A stretch of DNA of 38,687 bases from assembly GCA_024643785.1 (NCBI GenBank), contig JAHEMI010000012.1, positions 2,008 to 40,694 of the forward strand, read 5' to 3'. Positions 1 to 10,738 of this stretch are shown here, one piece after another. Source of the stretch: Burkholderiaceae bacterium. Its GTDB lineage: Bacteria; Pseudomonadota; Gammaproteobacteria; Burkholderiales; Burkholderiaceae_E. The notes below the pieces were generated by a model. It made no database searches. It was given only the letters and a program-made list of their open reading frames with translations, and was not told where the DNA came from. Numbering within the stretch: the stretch's first letter is position 1; each line of letters starts with the position of its first letter. Made by a program: the position numbers and the translations under genes.

Positions 1-276
1 GCGCGGCGAATGATGCAGCGCAATCGCCGCCTCCACGAAAGCGATGGTGGGCTCGACCGCCAGCACGGCGTGCCCCCGCTCGGCAAACCAGGCAGCGTCG
101 GCCCCGGTGCCGGCACCGATGTCGAGGATTCGGCTAGGCTGTTCCGGAATCAGGTGGAGAATCTCCCGGTGCTTCGCGACAAACGGGACGCTCTCGTAGC
201 GTCTGATCAAGGCATCAGCGTCTTGCGCGTAGCCCTCCGTTCCGGGGGCAGCACCGGCGAGATTGGCAGCGCTCAT
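1..276 (-). CDS. SAM-dependent class I methyltransferase, N-terminal part (runs off left edge)
   Basis: The minus strand from an ATG at 276 encodes 92 residues before the window ends. The visible part has a class I Rossmann motif I, ILDIGAGTGADAAWFAE at about residues 50-66, followed by an acidic motif II position in AVEP, which together bind S-adenosylmethionine. The substrate-recognising C-terminal half is missing, so the substrate cannot be named; small-molecule methyltransferases of the Methyltransf_11/25 type are the closest resemblance. The ATG overlaps the TGA of the upstream transporter gene in an ATGA junction (276-273), so the two are probably translationally coupled. The family call is firm, the function open. 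Confidence 0.8.
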   Translation of the reverse strand, partial: MSAANLAGAAPGTEGYAQDADALIRRYESVPFVAKHREILHLIPEQPSRILDIGAGTGADAAWFAERGHAVLAVEPTIAFVEAAIALHHSPR

Positions 277-1526
277 CGCGAATTCGGAACCTTGGCCGAA
301 GCGCCGGGCGGCGGCACGCGCCAGAACAGCAGCACCGCGAGCGCCACCATCTCGACCCCGACCCAGATCAGCCACGCGGCCCGGAACGCTTGCGGCTCGC
401 TGCTGACGAACTGGCGCACGGTGTCGACGATCCAGCCAAAAATGGACTGCGATGCGAAGATGCCGGTGAAGGTCAGCAGGTTGTAGGCGGTAAAGGCCCG
501 ACCGGTCAGGTGCTCCGGAAAACTCAGGCTGACGTGCGTCTGGATCAGCGTGTAGTGGGTGACCAGCACCGCCAACGCCAACCAGAGCGCCACGGCGATC
601 GCACCTCCCGAAACCCCGATGCCGACCTGGACCGCCAGCACCAGAGCGCTTCCGATCGACACCACCTGCAACACCGACCAGCCGCGCCGTTCGATGCGCG
701 GCACCACCCAGCCGAGAGCGAGGAAGGCGAACATCAGCACCAGGTTGAAGATGAACAGCGTCTCGGCAGCCTGGACCGGCGACATTTCCAGCACGGTTAC
801 GAACCACGGGCCGGCCCAGAGGCTCTGCAGCGAAATGAAGCTGGCGTGGATCACGATCCCGACCACGGCGAAACGCCACAGGTAGCGGCTGGTGAACACC
901 TCGCGGTAGCCGCGCCATAGTGCGCCGCCGCCGGGATCCGCCTGCCCGGCGCGTTCGCCGCGCGGCAGCAGGTTCCAGATCGCCGCACTGGCAAGGACCA
1001 GCAGGACGGCGGCCAGCCAGAACACCCCGCGCCAGCCGATTGCCGGCATCGCCAGCCGGACCGGGACCGTAGTCGACAGCGCCCCCAGGGTGCCTGCGAC
1101 CAGCATCCAGGCGACCAGTTGTTGCTGGCGTGCCGGGGCGTACCAGAAGCGGAACGCGCGCAGTGGCGCCATCAGCCCCCCGGCAACGCCGGCACCGATC
1201 AGCGCCCGCCCCAGCCACAGCGACGTCGCCCCCTGGGCGGTGGCAAACAGCACGCAGCCCAGCGCGGCGAAGAGCAGCAGCCCGGAGTCGGTGCGCCGCG
1301 ACCCGAACCGGTCCAGTGCCACCCCCAGCGGCAGCTGTAGCGCCGCGAACGCCAGGAAGTAGGCACTCGAGAGCGACCCCAGTTGGGCATTGCTCAGGGC
1401 GAACTCGCGCACCAGTTCGGGGGCGATCACTGCATTGACCGAGCGCAGCGCATAGGACATGAAATACCCCGCCGCGAAGCACAGGAAAACGCGCACTGCC
1501 GCTCCCCTTGATAGCGGCGCATTCAT
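273..1526 (-). CDS. Major facilitator superfamily (MFS) transporter
   Basis: The 417-residue protein is hydrophobic throughout, with about 12 predicted membrane segments, as expected for an inner-membrane MFS permease. The loop between segments 2 and 3 carries the MFS motif A region as GVALDRFGSRR (about residues 68-78). The N-terminus (RVFLCFAAGYFMSYALRSVNAVIAPEL) matches MFS_1 carriers of the nitrate/sugar-phosphate-like type, but no substrate-specific signature is visible. It overlaps the downstream methyltransferase gene by four bases. Upstream lies a 172-base divergent region shared with the DUF1840 gene. ATG at 1526 is the first good start; an AAGGG element lies just before it. Substrate unknown. 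Confidence 0.85.
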   Translation of the reverse strand: MNAPLSRGAAVRVFLCFAAGYFMSYALRSVNAVIAPELVREFALSNAQLGSLSSAYFLAFAALQLPLGVALDRFGSRRTDSGLLLFAALGCVLFATAQGATSLWLGRALIGAGVAGGLMAPLRAFRFWYAPARQQQLVAWMLVAGTLGALSTTVPVRLAMPAIGWRGVFWLAAVLLVLASAAIWNLLPRGERAGQADPGGGALWRGYREVFTSRYLWRFAVVGIVIHASFISLQSLWAGPWFVTVLEMSPVQAAETLFIFNLVLMFAFLALGWVVPRIERRGWSVLQVVSIGSALVLAVQVGIGVSGGAIAVALWLALAVLVTHYTLIQTHVSLSFPEHLTGRAFTAYNLLTFTGIFASQSIFGWIVDTVRQFVSSEPQAFRAAWLIWVGVEMVALAVLLFWRVPPPGASAKVPNSR

Positions 1527-1698
1527 TGGCTTGCACCCTTGCCTGCAGCACCTGCCGGGGCCCGCCGGGGCGCAGCCTCCGGCCGAAACCGCGCCGGGGC
1601 GGCAGTTGGTAGTAGACTGAACATGCTGGCTGAAGGGCGGTTAAGATTGCGTATTGAAGTCAAAGGGCCGGAAACCTTCGCAAGAGGAGGAAAAATAA
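1527..1698. promoter_or_regulatory. Divergent intergenic region between MFS gene and DUF1840 gene
   Basis: This 172-base stretch has no gene. It holds three copies of CCGGGGC (1555-1561, 1565-1571, 1594-1600). A weak plus-strand promoter candidate is TGAACA (1618-1623), an 18-base spacer and TAAGAT (1642-1647), each hexamer matching four of six consensus positions. A strong ribosome binding site AGGAGG (1685-1690) sits eight bases before the ATG at 1699. The promoter assignment is tentative; the ribosome binding site is clear. Confidence 0.35.
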
Positions 1699-2028
1699 AT
1701 GCTCTACCAATTCAAGTCGCGCGCCACTGGCAGCGTGTTCATGATTCAATCGGTGGCCGAGCACGTGCTCTCCATTATCGGCAAGGAACCGGGAAAGACC
1801 GGCATCATTACCGTGGAACAGATCCCGGCGGCAGTGACGGCATTGCACAAGGCGGTGGAGGAATCCGAGGCTAACCCGCAAGATACGCGAGAAAGCGGGC
1901 CTGGGGGTGAGGCGAACGGCGAGGATCAGGATGGCGTGGCGATTTCGCTGGCCCAGCGAGCCTACCCGTTCATCGAGATGCTCGAGGAAGCCCACCGCGC
2001 CGACAAGGACGTCACCTGGGGCGTCTGA
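1699..2028 (+). CDS. DUF1840 domain-containing protein
   Basis: The 109-residue protein starts MLYQFKSRATGSVFMI and continues through GKEPGKTGIITVEQIP, matching the DUF1840 family, a small group of cytosolic betaproteobacterial proteins without known function. After a charged, low-complexity stretch (about residues 57-78, rich in Glu, Gly and Asn) it ends with AYPFIEMLEEAHRADKDVTWGV, the conserved tail of the family. No catalytic motif, signal peptide or membrane segment is visible. The start is fixed by a textbook AGGAGG eight bases upstream. The next plus-strand gene follows after 41 bases, so the two may be cotranscribed. Confidence 0.85.
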   Translation: MLYQFKSRATGSVFMIQSVAEHVLSIIGKEPGKTGIITVEQIPAAVTALHKAVEESEANPQDTRESGPGGEANGEDQDGVAISLAQRAYPFIEMLEEAHRADKDVTWGV

Positions 2029-2069
2029 GCTGTGCCAGGTACCAGGACAAGTGATCGACTGAGGAAGAT

Positions 2070-2384
2070 ATGAGCGTAGAAGTCACCGTACGGTTCGCAC
2101 CGAACCTCAAGTTCCAGTATGTATTGCGTGATGAGCAGGTTGCGGACCGCATGGTCTCCGGGCAATGGCTCGACAAGCAATTTGTCGAGCTGGGGGCGGA
2201 GCCGTTGCGCCCGTCCGGCAAGGTGCTGATCGCCGACAAGGTGCTGGCAGTTGCCCATGCGGCCGGACAGGCCCGTTTCCGCGACGACGCCGACTGGGGG
2301 AATGACTTCGCCCGACACGCCATCGGTGCGCTTGGCCGGGGTGCGATCAGCGTCGACGTCGACGCCATGGCCATAACCTACTGA
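2070..2384 (+). CDS. Hypothetical protein, 104 residues, not recognised
   Basis: An ATG with an AGGAAG ribosome binding site six bases upstream opens a 104-residue frame of coding-like composition. The protein (MSVEVTVRFAPNLKFQYVLR... to ...ISVDVDAMAITY) is soluble, lacks cysteines and membrane segments, and looks like a small alpha/beta fold beginning and ending with predicted beta strands. I do not recognise a family. It lies 41 bases after the DUF1840 gene and only seven bases before the GTG start of the CoA-transferase gene, which suggests cotranscription and possibly a link to that enzyme. The opposite-strand frames here are probable high-GC shadows. Confidence 0.65.
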   Translation: MSVEVTVRFAPNLKFQYVLRDEQVADRMVSGQWLDKQFVELGAEPLRPSGKVLIADKVLAVAHAAGQARFRDDADWGNDFARHAIGALGRGAISVDVDAMAITY

Positions 2385-2391
2385 TCCGGCA

Positions 2392-3981
2392 GTGCCGATT
2401 CGCCCGCCCGAGCGGGTCACGGCCGCGCAAGCCGCGGCATTGATTGACAACGGCTGGACGGTGGCCAGCGCCGGATTTGTCGGCGTCGGGCACGCCGAAG
2501 CCGTTACCGCCGCACTCGAGCAGCGCTTCCTGGAAGGCGGGCAGCCGCGCGACCTGACCCTGGTCTATTCTGCCGGACAGGGCGATCGCGGCGCACGCGG
2601 CGTCAACCACTTTGGTCACGCCGGCCTGACGCGGCGCATCATCGGCGGACACTGGCGCTCCGCGCCGCGACTTTCACGACTGGCGCTGGACAACGCCGCT
2701 GAAGCCTACAACCTGCCCCAGGGCGTGATCACTCACCTCTACCGCGCGATCGCCGGCCGCAAGCCGGGAGTGGTCACGCCGATCGGCCTGCACACCTTCG
2801 TCGACCCGCGCCACGGCGGCGGCCGCCTCAACGAGCGGACCACCGCAGAGCTGGTCGAACTGGTGGAGGTCGGCGGCCAGGAAATGCTGCGCTACCTGCC
2901 CTTCCCGATCGACTGCGCCCTGGTGCGTGGCACCAGCGCCGACGCTGCCGGCAACATCACCGCCGAGCAGGAACCCTTCCACCACGAGCTGCTGGCGATC
3001 GCCCAGGCGGCGCACAACAGCGGCGGGATCGTCATCGCCCAGGTCAAGCGCATCAACCCCGGCCGGGCGCGCGCCGCCGATGTCAGGATCCCCGGCATCC
3101 TGGTCGACTACCTGGTCGAGGTCGGTGATGATCCAGCGGTGCACGGCATGACCTTCGGCGAGCACTTCAACGCCGCCTATCTCGGCGAGGGTCCGATGCC
3201 GCCGCGATCGGGCAGCGCCGGAGCACTCGATGCGCGCCGGATCATCCAGCGCCGTGCCCTGCTCGAGCTGGTGCAGCAGCAGCCCCGCGTGGTCAGCCTC
3301 GGCGTCGGCATGCCGGCGGGCGTCGGCGCAGTTGCCCACGAGGAGGGAATCGACAATTTCGTCCTGACGGTCGAGGCCGGGCCGATCGGCGGGGTTCCCG
3401 CCGACGGGCTGTCATTCGGGGCCAGCGCCTATCCCGACGCGGTCATCGACCAGCCGGCCCAGTTCGATTTCTACGACGGCGGCGGACTGGACATGGCCTT
3501 TCTGGGACTAGCCCAGTTCGATCCGGCCGGCGACGTCAACGTCAGCCTGTTCGGCACCGGGGAGAAACGGATGGTGGCCGGCATCGGCGGCTTCATCAAC
3601 ATCACCCAGTCGACCCGCTCGCTGGTGTTCATGGGTACCCTGACGGCCGGCGGACTCACGGTCGCGGTTGAGGATGGGCGGTTGCGCATCGTCAGCGAGG
3701 GCCGCAGCCGCAAGCTGGTCGGGCAGGTCGAACACCTGTCGTTCAACGGGCCCTACGCCTCGCAACTGGGAACCCGGGTGATCTACGTCACCGAACGGGC
3801 AGTATTCAGGCTCGAGCAGGGGCGGCTCCAGCTGGTGGAGGTCGCGCCGGGCATTGACGTCGAACGCGATGTCCTCGCCCACTGCGCCGGCCCGATCGAG
3901 GTCGCCGGCGATCTGCGCGAGATGGATCACCGCATCTTCGCGGCGGCCCCGATGGGCCTGGCTGACGGGCCCTCGTCGTAA
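2392..3981 (+). CDS. Single-chain acyl-CoA:acetate/3-ketoacid CoA-transferase (Pct/YdiF type)
   Basis: The 529-residue protein joins both CoA-transferase family I halves in one chain, as in propionate CoA-transferase (Pct) and E. coli YdiF. The alpha half (about residues 10-265) has the glycine-rich ASAGFVGVGHAEAV and YSAGQGDRGARG segments. The beta half (about 280-520) carries LGVGMPAGV and TVEAGPIGGVP; Glu328 in TVEAG is placed where the family has its catalytic glutamate, which forms the glutamyl-CoA thioester. The enzyme should swap CoA between short-chain acids such as acetate and propionate in the cytosol, but the sequence does not fix the substrate. Length is normal. The start is GTG at 2392, seven bases after the preceding gene. 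Confidence 0.88.
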   Translation: MPIRPPERVTAAQAAALIDNGWTVASAGFVGVGHAEAVTAALEQRFLEGGQPRDLTLVYSAGQGDRGARGVNHFGHAGLTRRIIGGHWRSAPRLSRLALDNAAEAYNLPQGVITHLYRAIAGRKPGVVTPIGLHTFVDPRHGGGRLNERTTAELVELVEVGGQEMLRYLPFPIDCALVRGTSADAAGNITAEQEPFHHELLAIAQAAHNSGGIVIAQVKRINPGRARAADVRIPGILVDYLVEVGDDPAVHGMTFGEHFNAAYLGEGPMPPRSGSAGALDARRIIQRRALLELVQQQPRVVSLGVGMPAGVGAVAHEEGIDNFVLTVEAGPIGGVPADGLSFGASAYPDAVIDQPAQFDFYDGGGLDMAFLGLAQFDPAGDVNVSLFGTGEKRMVAGIGGFINITQSTRSLVFMGTLTAGGLTVAVEDGRLRIVSEGRSRKLVGQVEHLSFNGPYASQLGTRVIYVTERAVFRLEQGRLQLVEVAPGIDVERDVLAHCAGPIEVAGDLREMDHRIFAAAPMGLADGPSS

Positions 3982-3993
3982 CCGCCAGGACGA

Positions 3994-4024
3994 ACCCGGC
4001 GCCACGGTTTCAGGGGTGCCGGGT
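3994..4024. terminator. Possible hairpin between convergent CoA-transferase and GST genes
   Basis: A 7-bp perfect stem ACCCGGC (3994-4000) / GCCGGGT (4018-4024) lies in the 48-base gap between the two convergent stop codons. No T-run follows on either strand, so an intrinsic terminator is only suggested by position. Confidence 0.25.
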
Positions 4025-4029
4025 GCTCG

Positions 4030-4680
4030 TCAATACCACGGCGCGCCCAGCCCTTCGGCTTCGAACGTGCGCTGAACCGCCGGTCGCGCGAGCACCCGGG
4101 CGAGGTAGGGGGCGATGTTCGGATAATCCCGCGCCGGCCGGGAACTGAAGCCGCGCGTCCAGCGGCAGAGCATCAGCAGGTAGGGGTCGACCACGCTGAA
4201 CTGCTCGCCCAGGAACCAGTCGCCGCCGCCGCGCGCGAGTTCCCGGTCAATCTGCGCGAGCAGTTCGCCGACGCGCCCTTCGGCGTGGGCCTTGACCTGC
4301 AATGCGCCCTCGTCATTGCCGTCGTCGACCATGCGCTCGGGGTAGAAATAGTGCATCAGCGTGGCTTGCAGCGTATTGGTTGCCCAAATCAGCCATTTGT
4401 AGGCTTGCGCCCGCGCCGGCGTACCCAGGGCCGGCATCAGCTTCGAACCGGGGTGGCGATCGGCCAGATGCAGGCAAATCGCGGCCGTCTCATAAAGGAC
4501 CAGATCGCCGTCGACCAGCACCGGAATCGCGCCGTTGGGATTGAGCGCCAGGTAGGGCGCCTGCTTGTGTTCACCGCCACCGCGGTCGACCAGCCGGAGC
4601 TCGAACGGGATGTCGAGCTCGCGCAGCAGGACATGCGGGGTGAAGCTGGCGTTACCGGGGAAATAGTAGAGTTCGATCAT
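4030..4680 (-). CDS. Glutathione S-transferase family protein
   Basis: The 216-residue protein has a thioredoxin-like N-terminal domain (1-80) beginning MIELYYFPGNASFTPHVLL, the cis-proline/glutathione-binding segment NPNGAIPVLVDGD (about 48-60) and the YETAAICLHLAD helix (about 63-74), followed by an all-helical C-terminal domain (about 90-210) with the FSVVDPYLLMLCRW capping segment. This is a standard cytosolic GST fold of normal length. The active-site Ser/Tyr cannot be assigned with confidence, although Ser12 lies in the usual N-terminal loop. The ATG overlaps the stop of the CWC gene (ATGA, 4680-4677), making it the third gene of a metH-CWC-GST unit. Substrate unknown. Confidence 0.88.
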   Translation of the reverse strand: MIELYYFPGNASFTPHVLLRELDIPFELRLVDRGGGEHKQAPYLALNPNGAIPVLVDGDLVLYETAAICLHLADRHPGSKLMPALGTPARAQAYKWLIWATNTLQATLMHYFYPERMVDDGNDEGALQVKAHAEGRVGELLAQIDRELARGGGDWFLGEQFSVVDPYLLMLCRWTRGFSSRPARDYPNIAPYLARVLARPAVQRTFEAEGLGAPWY

Positions 4681-4922
4681 GTTCTCGTCGCCGTATCGGT
4701 CTGCTGTTGCGAATCATCGGCGGCCGCCCTGGCGCAGTTCCTGCAGACGCACGCGCGGCCCTGGTGCTCGGTCGGCACGAGCGCCAGCAACTCTGCGCTG
4801 AACTGCTCGTCCCGGCACCAGCAGGTCACTGCGGTAGTGCCCGCGGCGGCCGCAGCACATGAATTGGGACCACCGCAGAGCGGGCAGACATGGTGGGGGA
4901 GCGCTGCGGCGAGCGTATGCAT
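4677..4922 (-). CDS. Cysteine-rich CWC family protein
   Basis: The 81-residue protein (start chosen at the ATG at 4922, since the longer frame begins inside metH) contains HVCPLCGGPNSC, VTCWCRDEQFS and ACVCRNC. This cysteine arrangement matches the Cys_rich_CWC family, which is named for the CWC motif seen here as TCWCRD. The paired CPLC and CVCRNC cysteines suggest a small zinc- or metal-binding knuckle, an inference from the pattern. Its function is unknown in the family. It starts 19 bases after the metH stop and overlaps the GST start by four bases, so it appears to belong to the metH transcript. Confidence 0.75.
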   Translation of the reverse strand: MHTLAAALPHHVCPLCGGPNSCAAAAAGTTAVTCWCRDEQFSAELLALVPTEHQGRACVCRNCARAAADDSQQQTDTATRT

Positions 4923-4941
4923 GGGACTGGGGCGATGTCGC

Positions 4942-8730
<3,789 letters not shown>

Positions 8731-8759
8731 GGTTCATCCGGGTCGTCACCGGGTCGCGC

Positions 8760-8802
8760 CTGGCGCTGACCGCGGTCCCGCTCTGATTGCGGGCAGCGCC
8801 AG
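8760..8802 (-). promoter_or_regulatory. Leader hairpin upstream of metH
   Basis: Between the metH start and the divergent hydrolase gene lies a nested inverted repeat. The outer 9-bp stem is CTGGCGCTG (8802-8794 read on the minus strand) with CAGCGCCAG (8768-8760). The inner 5-bp stem is CCCGC/GCGGG around a 7-base loop, with an unpaired ACCGCGGT on the 3' side. It ends 30 bases before the metH ATG, so it would fold in the 5' leader of the mRNA if transcription starts upstream of it. It lacks the conserved core I would expect of an SAH or cobalamin riboswitch. Function is inferred from position only. Confidence 0.45.
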
Positions 8803-8814
8803 TGTAACAATCCC

Positions 8815-8843
8815 TTGACCGGCGCGCCCTGAGGCACAATATC
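8815..8843 (+). promoter_or_regulatory. Candidate sigma-70 promoter for the FAH-hydrolase gene
   Basis: TTGACC (8815-8820) is followed after 17 bases by AATATC (8838-8843), or after 16 bases by CAATAT. The position would give a transcript start about 25 bases before the chosen ATG at 8878. It fits the consensus moderately and lies in the only intergenic space available to this gene. Confidence 0.4.
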
Positions 8844-8877
8844 GCCCACTATCAAGATGTTGCCCCAGGGAGATGGA

Positions 8878-9573
8878 ATGAACCACGTTTTTGCAGCGCC
8901 ACCCACGGTTTCGGTCCCGGTAGCCGGCACCGAGCGGACATTCCCGGTCCACCGCATCTACTGCGTCGGTCGCAACTATGTCGAGCACAAGAAGGAGATG
9001 GGATTCACCGACCGTGATCCGCCGTTCTTCTTCACGAAACCGGCCGACGCGGTGGTGGCGATCTCCCATGGCGCGGTCGGCGAGATTCCCTACCCGTCGG
9101 CCACCCAGAACCTGCACCACGAGATCGAGCTGGTGGTCGCGATCGGCACGCGCGGCCGCAACATACCGGTCGAGGACGCGCCCGGCTACATCTTCGGCTA
9201 CGCCGTCGGCCTCGACATGACCCGGCGCGACCTGCAGTTCGCCATGCGTGACAAGGGCCGGCCTTGGGACGTCAGCAAGGGGTTCGATCACTCGGCGCCG
9301 ATTGCGCCCATCCACCCGGTCGCTGATGCCGGCGACATCGCGAACGCGACCATCGCGCTCGACGTCAATGGCGCTGCCCGCCAATCGAGCAGCATCTCCA
9401 AGCTGATCTGGAACGTCGCCGAAACCATTGCGCACCTCTCGACCTATTTCGAGCTCGCCCCCGGCGACCTGATCTTCACCGGCACGCCGGAAGGTGTCGG
9501 CGCCGTGGTCTCCGGCGACCTGCTCGAGGGCCGGATCGACGGACTGGGAGACCTGCGCGTACGGATCGCCTGA
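8878..9573 (+). CDS. Fumarylacetoacetate hydrolase (FAH) family protein, fumarylpyruvate hydrolase-like
   Basis: The 231-residue protein has the compact one-domain FAH fold. The metal-binding region begins at HHEIELVVAIG (about residues 80-90), with acidic ligands also expected in GYAVGLDMTRRDLQ. The segments RIYCVGRNYVEHKKEMG, PPFFFTKPADAVV, KGFDHSAPI and the C-terminal FTGTPEGVGAV complete the family pattern. The short form and the VGRNY..H..EMG start resemble fumarylpyruvate hydrolases and acylpyruvases, which cleave C-C bonds in ring-cleavage products such as those of the gentisate route. No other gentisate gene is seen, so the substrate is open. ATG at 8878 has a GGGAG element and is preferred to the ATG at 8857. 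Confidence 0.85.
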   Translation: MNHVFAAPPTVSVPVAGTERTFPVHRIYCVGRNYVEHKKEMGFTDRDPPFFFTKPADAVVAISHGAVGEIPYPSATQNLHHEIELVVAIGTRGRNIPVEDAPGYIFGYAVGLDMTRRDLQFAMRDKGRPWDVSKGFDHSAPIAPIHPVADAGDIANATIALDVNGAARQSSSISKLIWNVAETIAHLSTYFELAPGDLIFTGTPEGVGAVVSGDLLEGRIDGLGDLRVRIA

Positions 9574-9596
9574 GGGCGCGGCGGGAGGCATCACGA

Positions 9597-10682
9597 GTGC
9601 AAGACATACTGATCCCGACGCCGGCGCTCCACGGCTGGATCGAGCGCCTGTTCGCGGCCGCCGGCTCGGATCCTTCCGAGGCGCGCCTGACCGCCGATCA
9701 TCTGGTCGGCGCCAACCTCTCGGGCCACGATTCCCACGGCGCCGGGATGGTGCCGCGCTACGTCAGCTCGCTGCTGAACGGCGAACTGCAGCTCAACCGC
9801 GCGGTCGAGGTGGTCTCCGACACCGGCTCGATCGTGGTGCTCGACGGCCAGCGCGGCATGGGCCAGTCGATCGCCCACCAGGCAATGGCCATCGCGATCG
9901 AAAGGGTCAGGCTCCACGGCGTGGCAGTGCTGGCGCTCCGGAACAGCCACCACATCGGTCGCGTCGGTCACTGGGCGGAGCAGGCGGCAGCGGCGGGCTT
10001 CGTGTCGGTGCACTTCGTCAATGCAGTCTCCAGCAAGCCGATCGTGGCGCCCCACGGCGGCATCGAGCCGCGCTTCAACACCAACCCTTTCACGGTGGCC
10101 ATCCCGCGCGAAGACCAGCAGCCGATCCTGCTCGACTTCGCCACCAGCGCCATCGCCCAGGGCAAGGTCCGGGTGGCCTACAACAAGGGAGCAAAGGTGC
10201 CTGCCGGGGCGCTGATCGATGCCGACGGCCGGCCCAGCGACGACCCGGGCGTGATGTTCGAACCGCCGCTGGGTGCGCTGCTGACTTTCGGGGCCCACAA
10301 GGGGTTCGGAATGGCGGTGGTCTGCGAGCTGCTGGGCGCAGCGCTCACCGGTGGCGGCAGTTCTCATCCGGCCAACTTCGCCCGGAACTACGGGGTCTGG
10401 AACAACATGCTCGCGCTGCTGTTCGACCCGGCGCGGCTCGGCACCGGCGCGCTCTTCGAGAGCGAAAGCGCCAGCTTCATCGACTACGTGCGCAGCGCCA
10501 GGAAGAGCGAACTCGGCGAGATCCTGATGCCTGGAGAGGCGGAACAGCGCTACCGGCGCGAGCGTGCCGAGCGCATCGCGATCGACCACGGCACCATGGC
10601 CGAACTCGACGCCGCAGCTGCGGCCATCGCTGCCGCCCGGGGGGTCGAGCTCACCCCGCTCTCGGCGCTGGCGCTCCCATGA
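9597..10682 (+). CDS. Ldh family oxidoreductase (malate/L-lactate dehydrogenase-like)
   Basis: The 361-residue protein belongs to the Ldh_2 family, NAD(P)-dependent dehydrogenases of 2-hydroxy acids (malate, sulfolactate, ureidoglycolate and others) unrelated to classical LDH. Family markers are the early GHDSHGAGMVPRYV segment (about residues 43-56), RNSHHIGRVGHWAEQAA with the conserved histidines (about 116-132), FNTNPFTVAIPR (about 160-171), DFATSAIAQGKV and FGAHKGFGMAVVCELL (about 230-245). Length is typical. The GTG start at 9597 follows GGGAGG with an acceptable spacing. It sits 23 bases after the hydrolase gene and 56 before the exporter gene, suggesting one transcript handling organic acids. 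The specific substrate cannot be read from sequence. Confidence 0.88.
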   Translation: MQDILIPTPALHGWIERLFAAAGSDPSEARLTADHLVGANLSGHDSHGAGMVPRYVSSLLNGELQLNRAVEVVSDTGSIVVLDGQRGMGQSIAHQAMAIAIERVRLHGVAVLALRNSHHIGRVGHWAEQAAAAGFVSVHFVNAVSSKPIVAPHGGIEPRFNTNPFTVAIPREDQQPILLDFATSAIAQGKVRVAYNKGAKVPAGALIDADGRPSDDPGVMFEPPLGALLTFGAHKGFGMAVVCELLGAALTGGGSSHPANFARNYGVWNNMLALLFDPARLGTGALFESESASFIDYVRSARKSELGEILMPGEAEQRYRRERAERIAIDHGTMAELDAAAAAIAAARGVELTPLSALALP

Positions 10683-10738
10683 ACGCGCGCGCCGACTGCC
10701 GGCGGCGCGACTGAGAGCGGCGTTCCGGAGCCCCGCGG

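Noticed and set aside
1555-1600. Three CCGGGGC copies as a regulatory repeat
   Set aside because: Short GC-only repeats are expected in DNA of this composition, and the spacing (10 and 29 bases) is irregular.
8731-8877. Cobalamin or SAH riboswitch before metH
   Set aside because: The leader is too short for a cobalamin riboswitch and lacks a B12-box-like segment by eye; only a fragment resembles the SAH motif. A covariance-model search would settle it.
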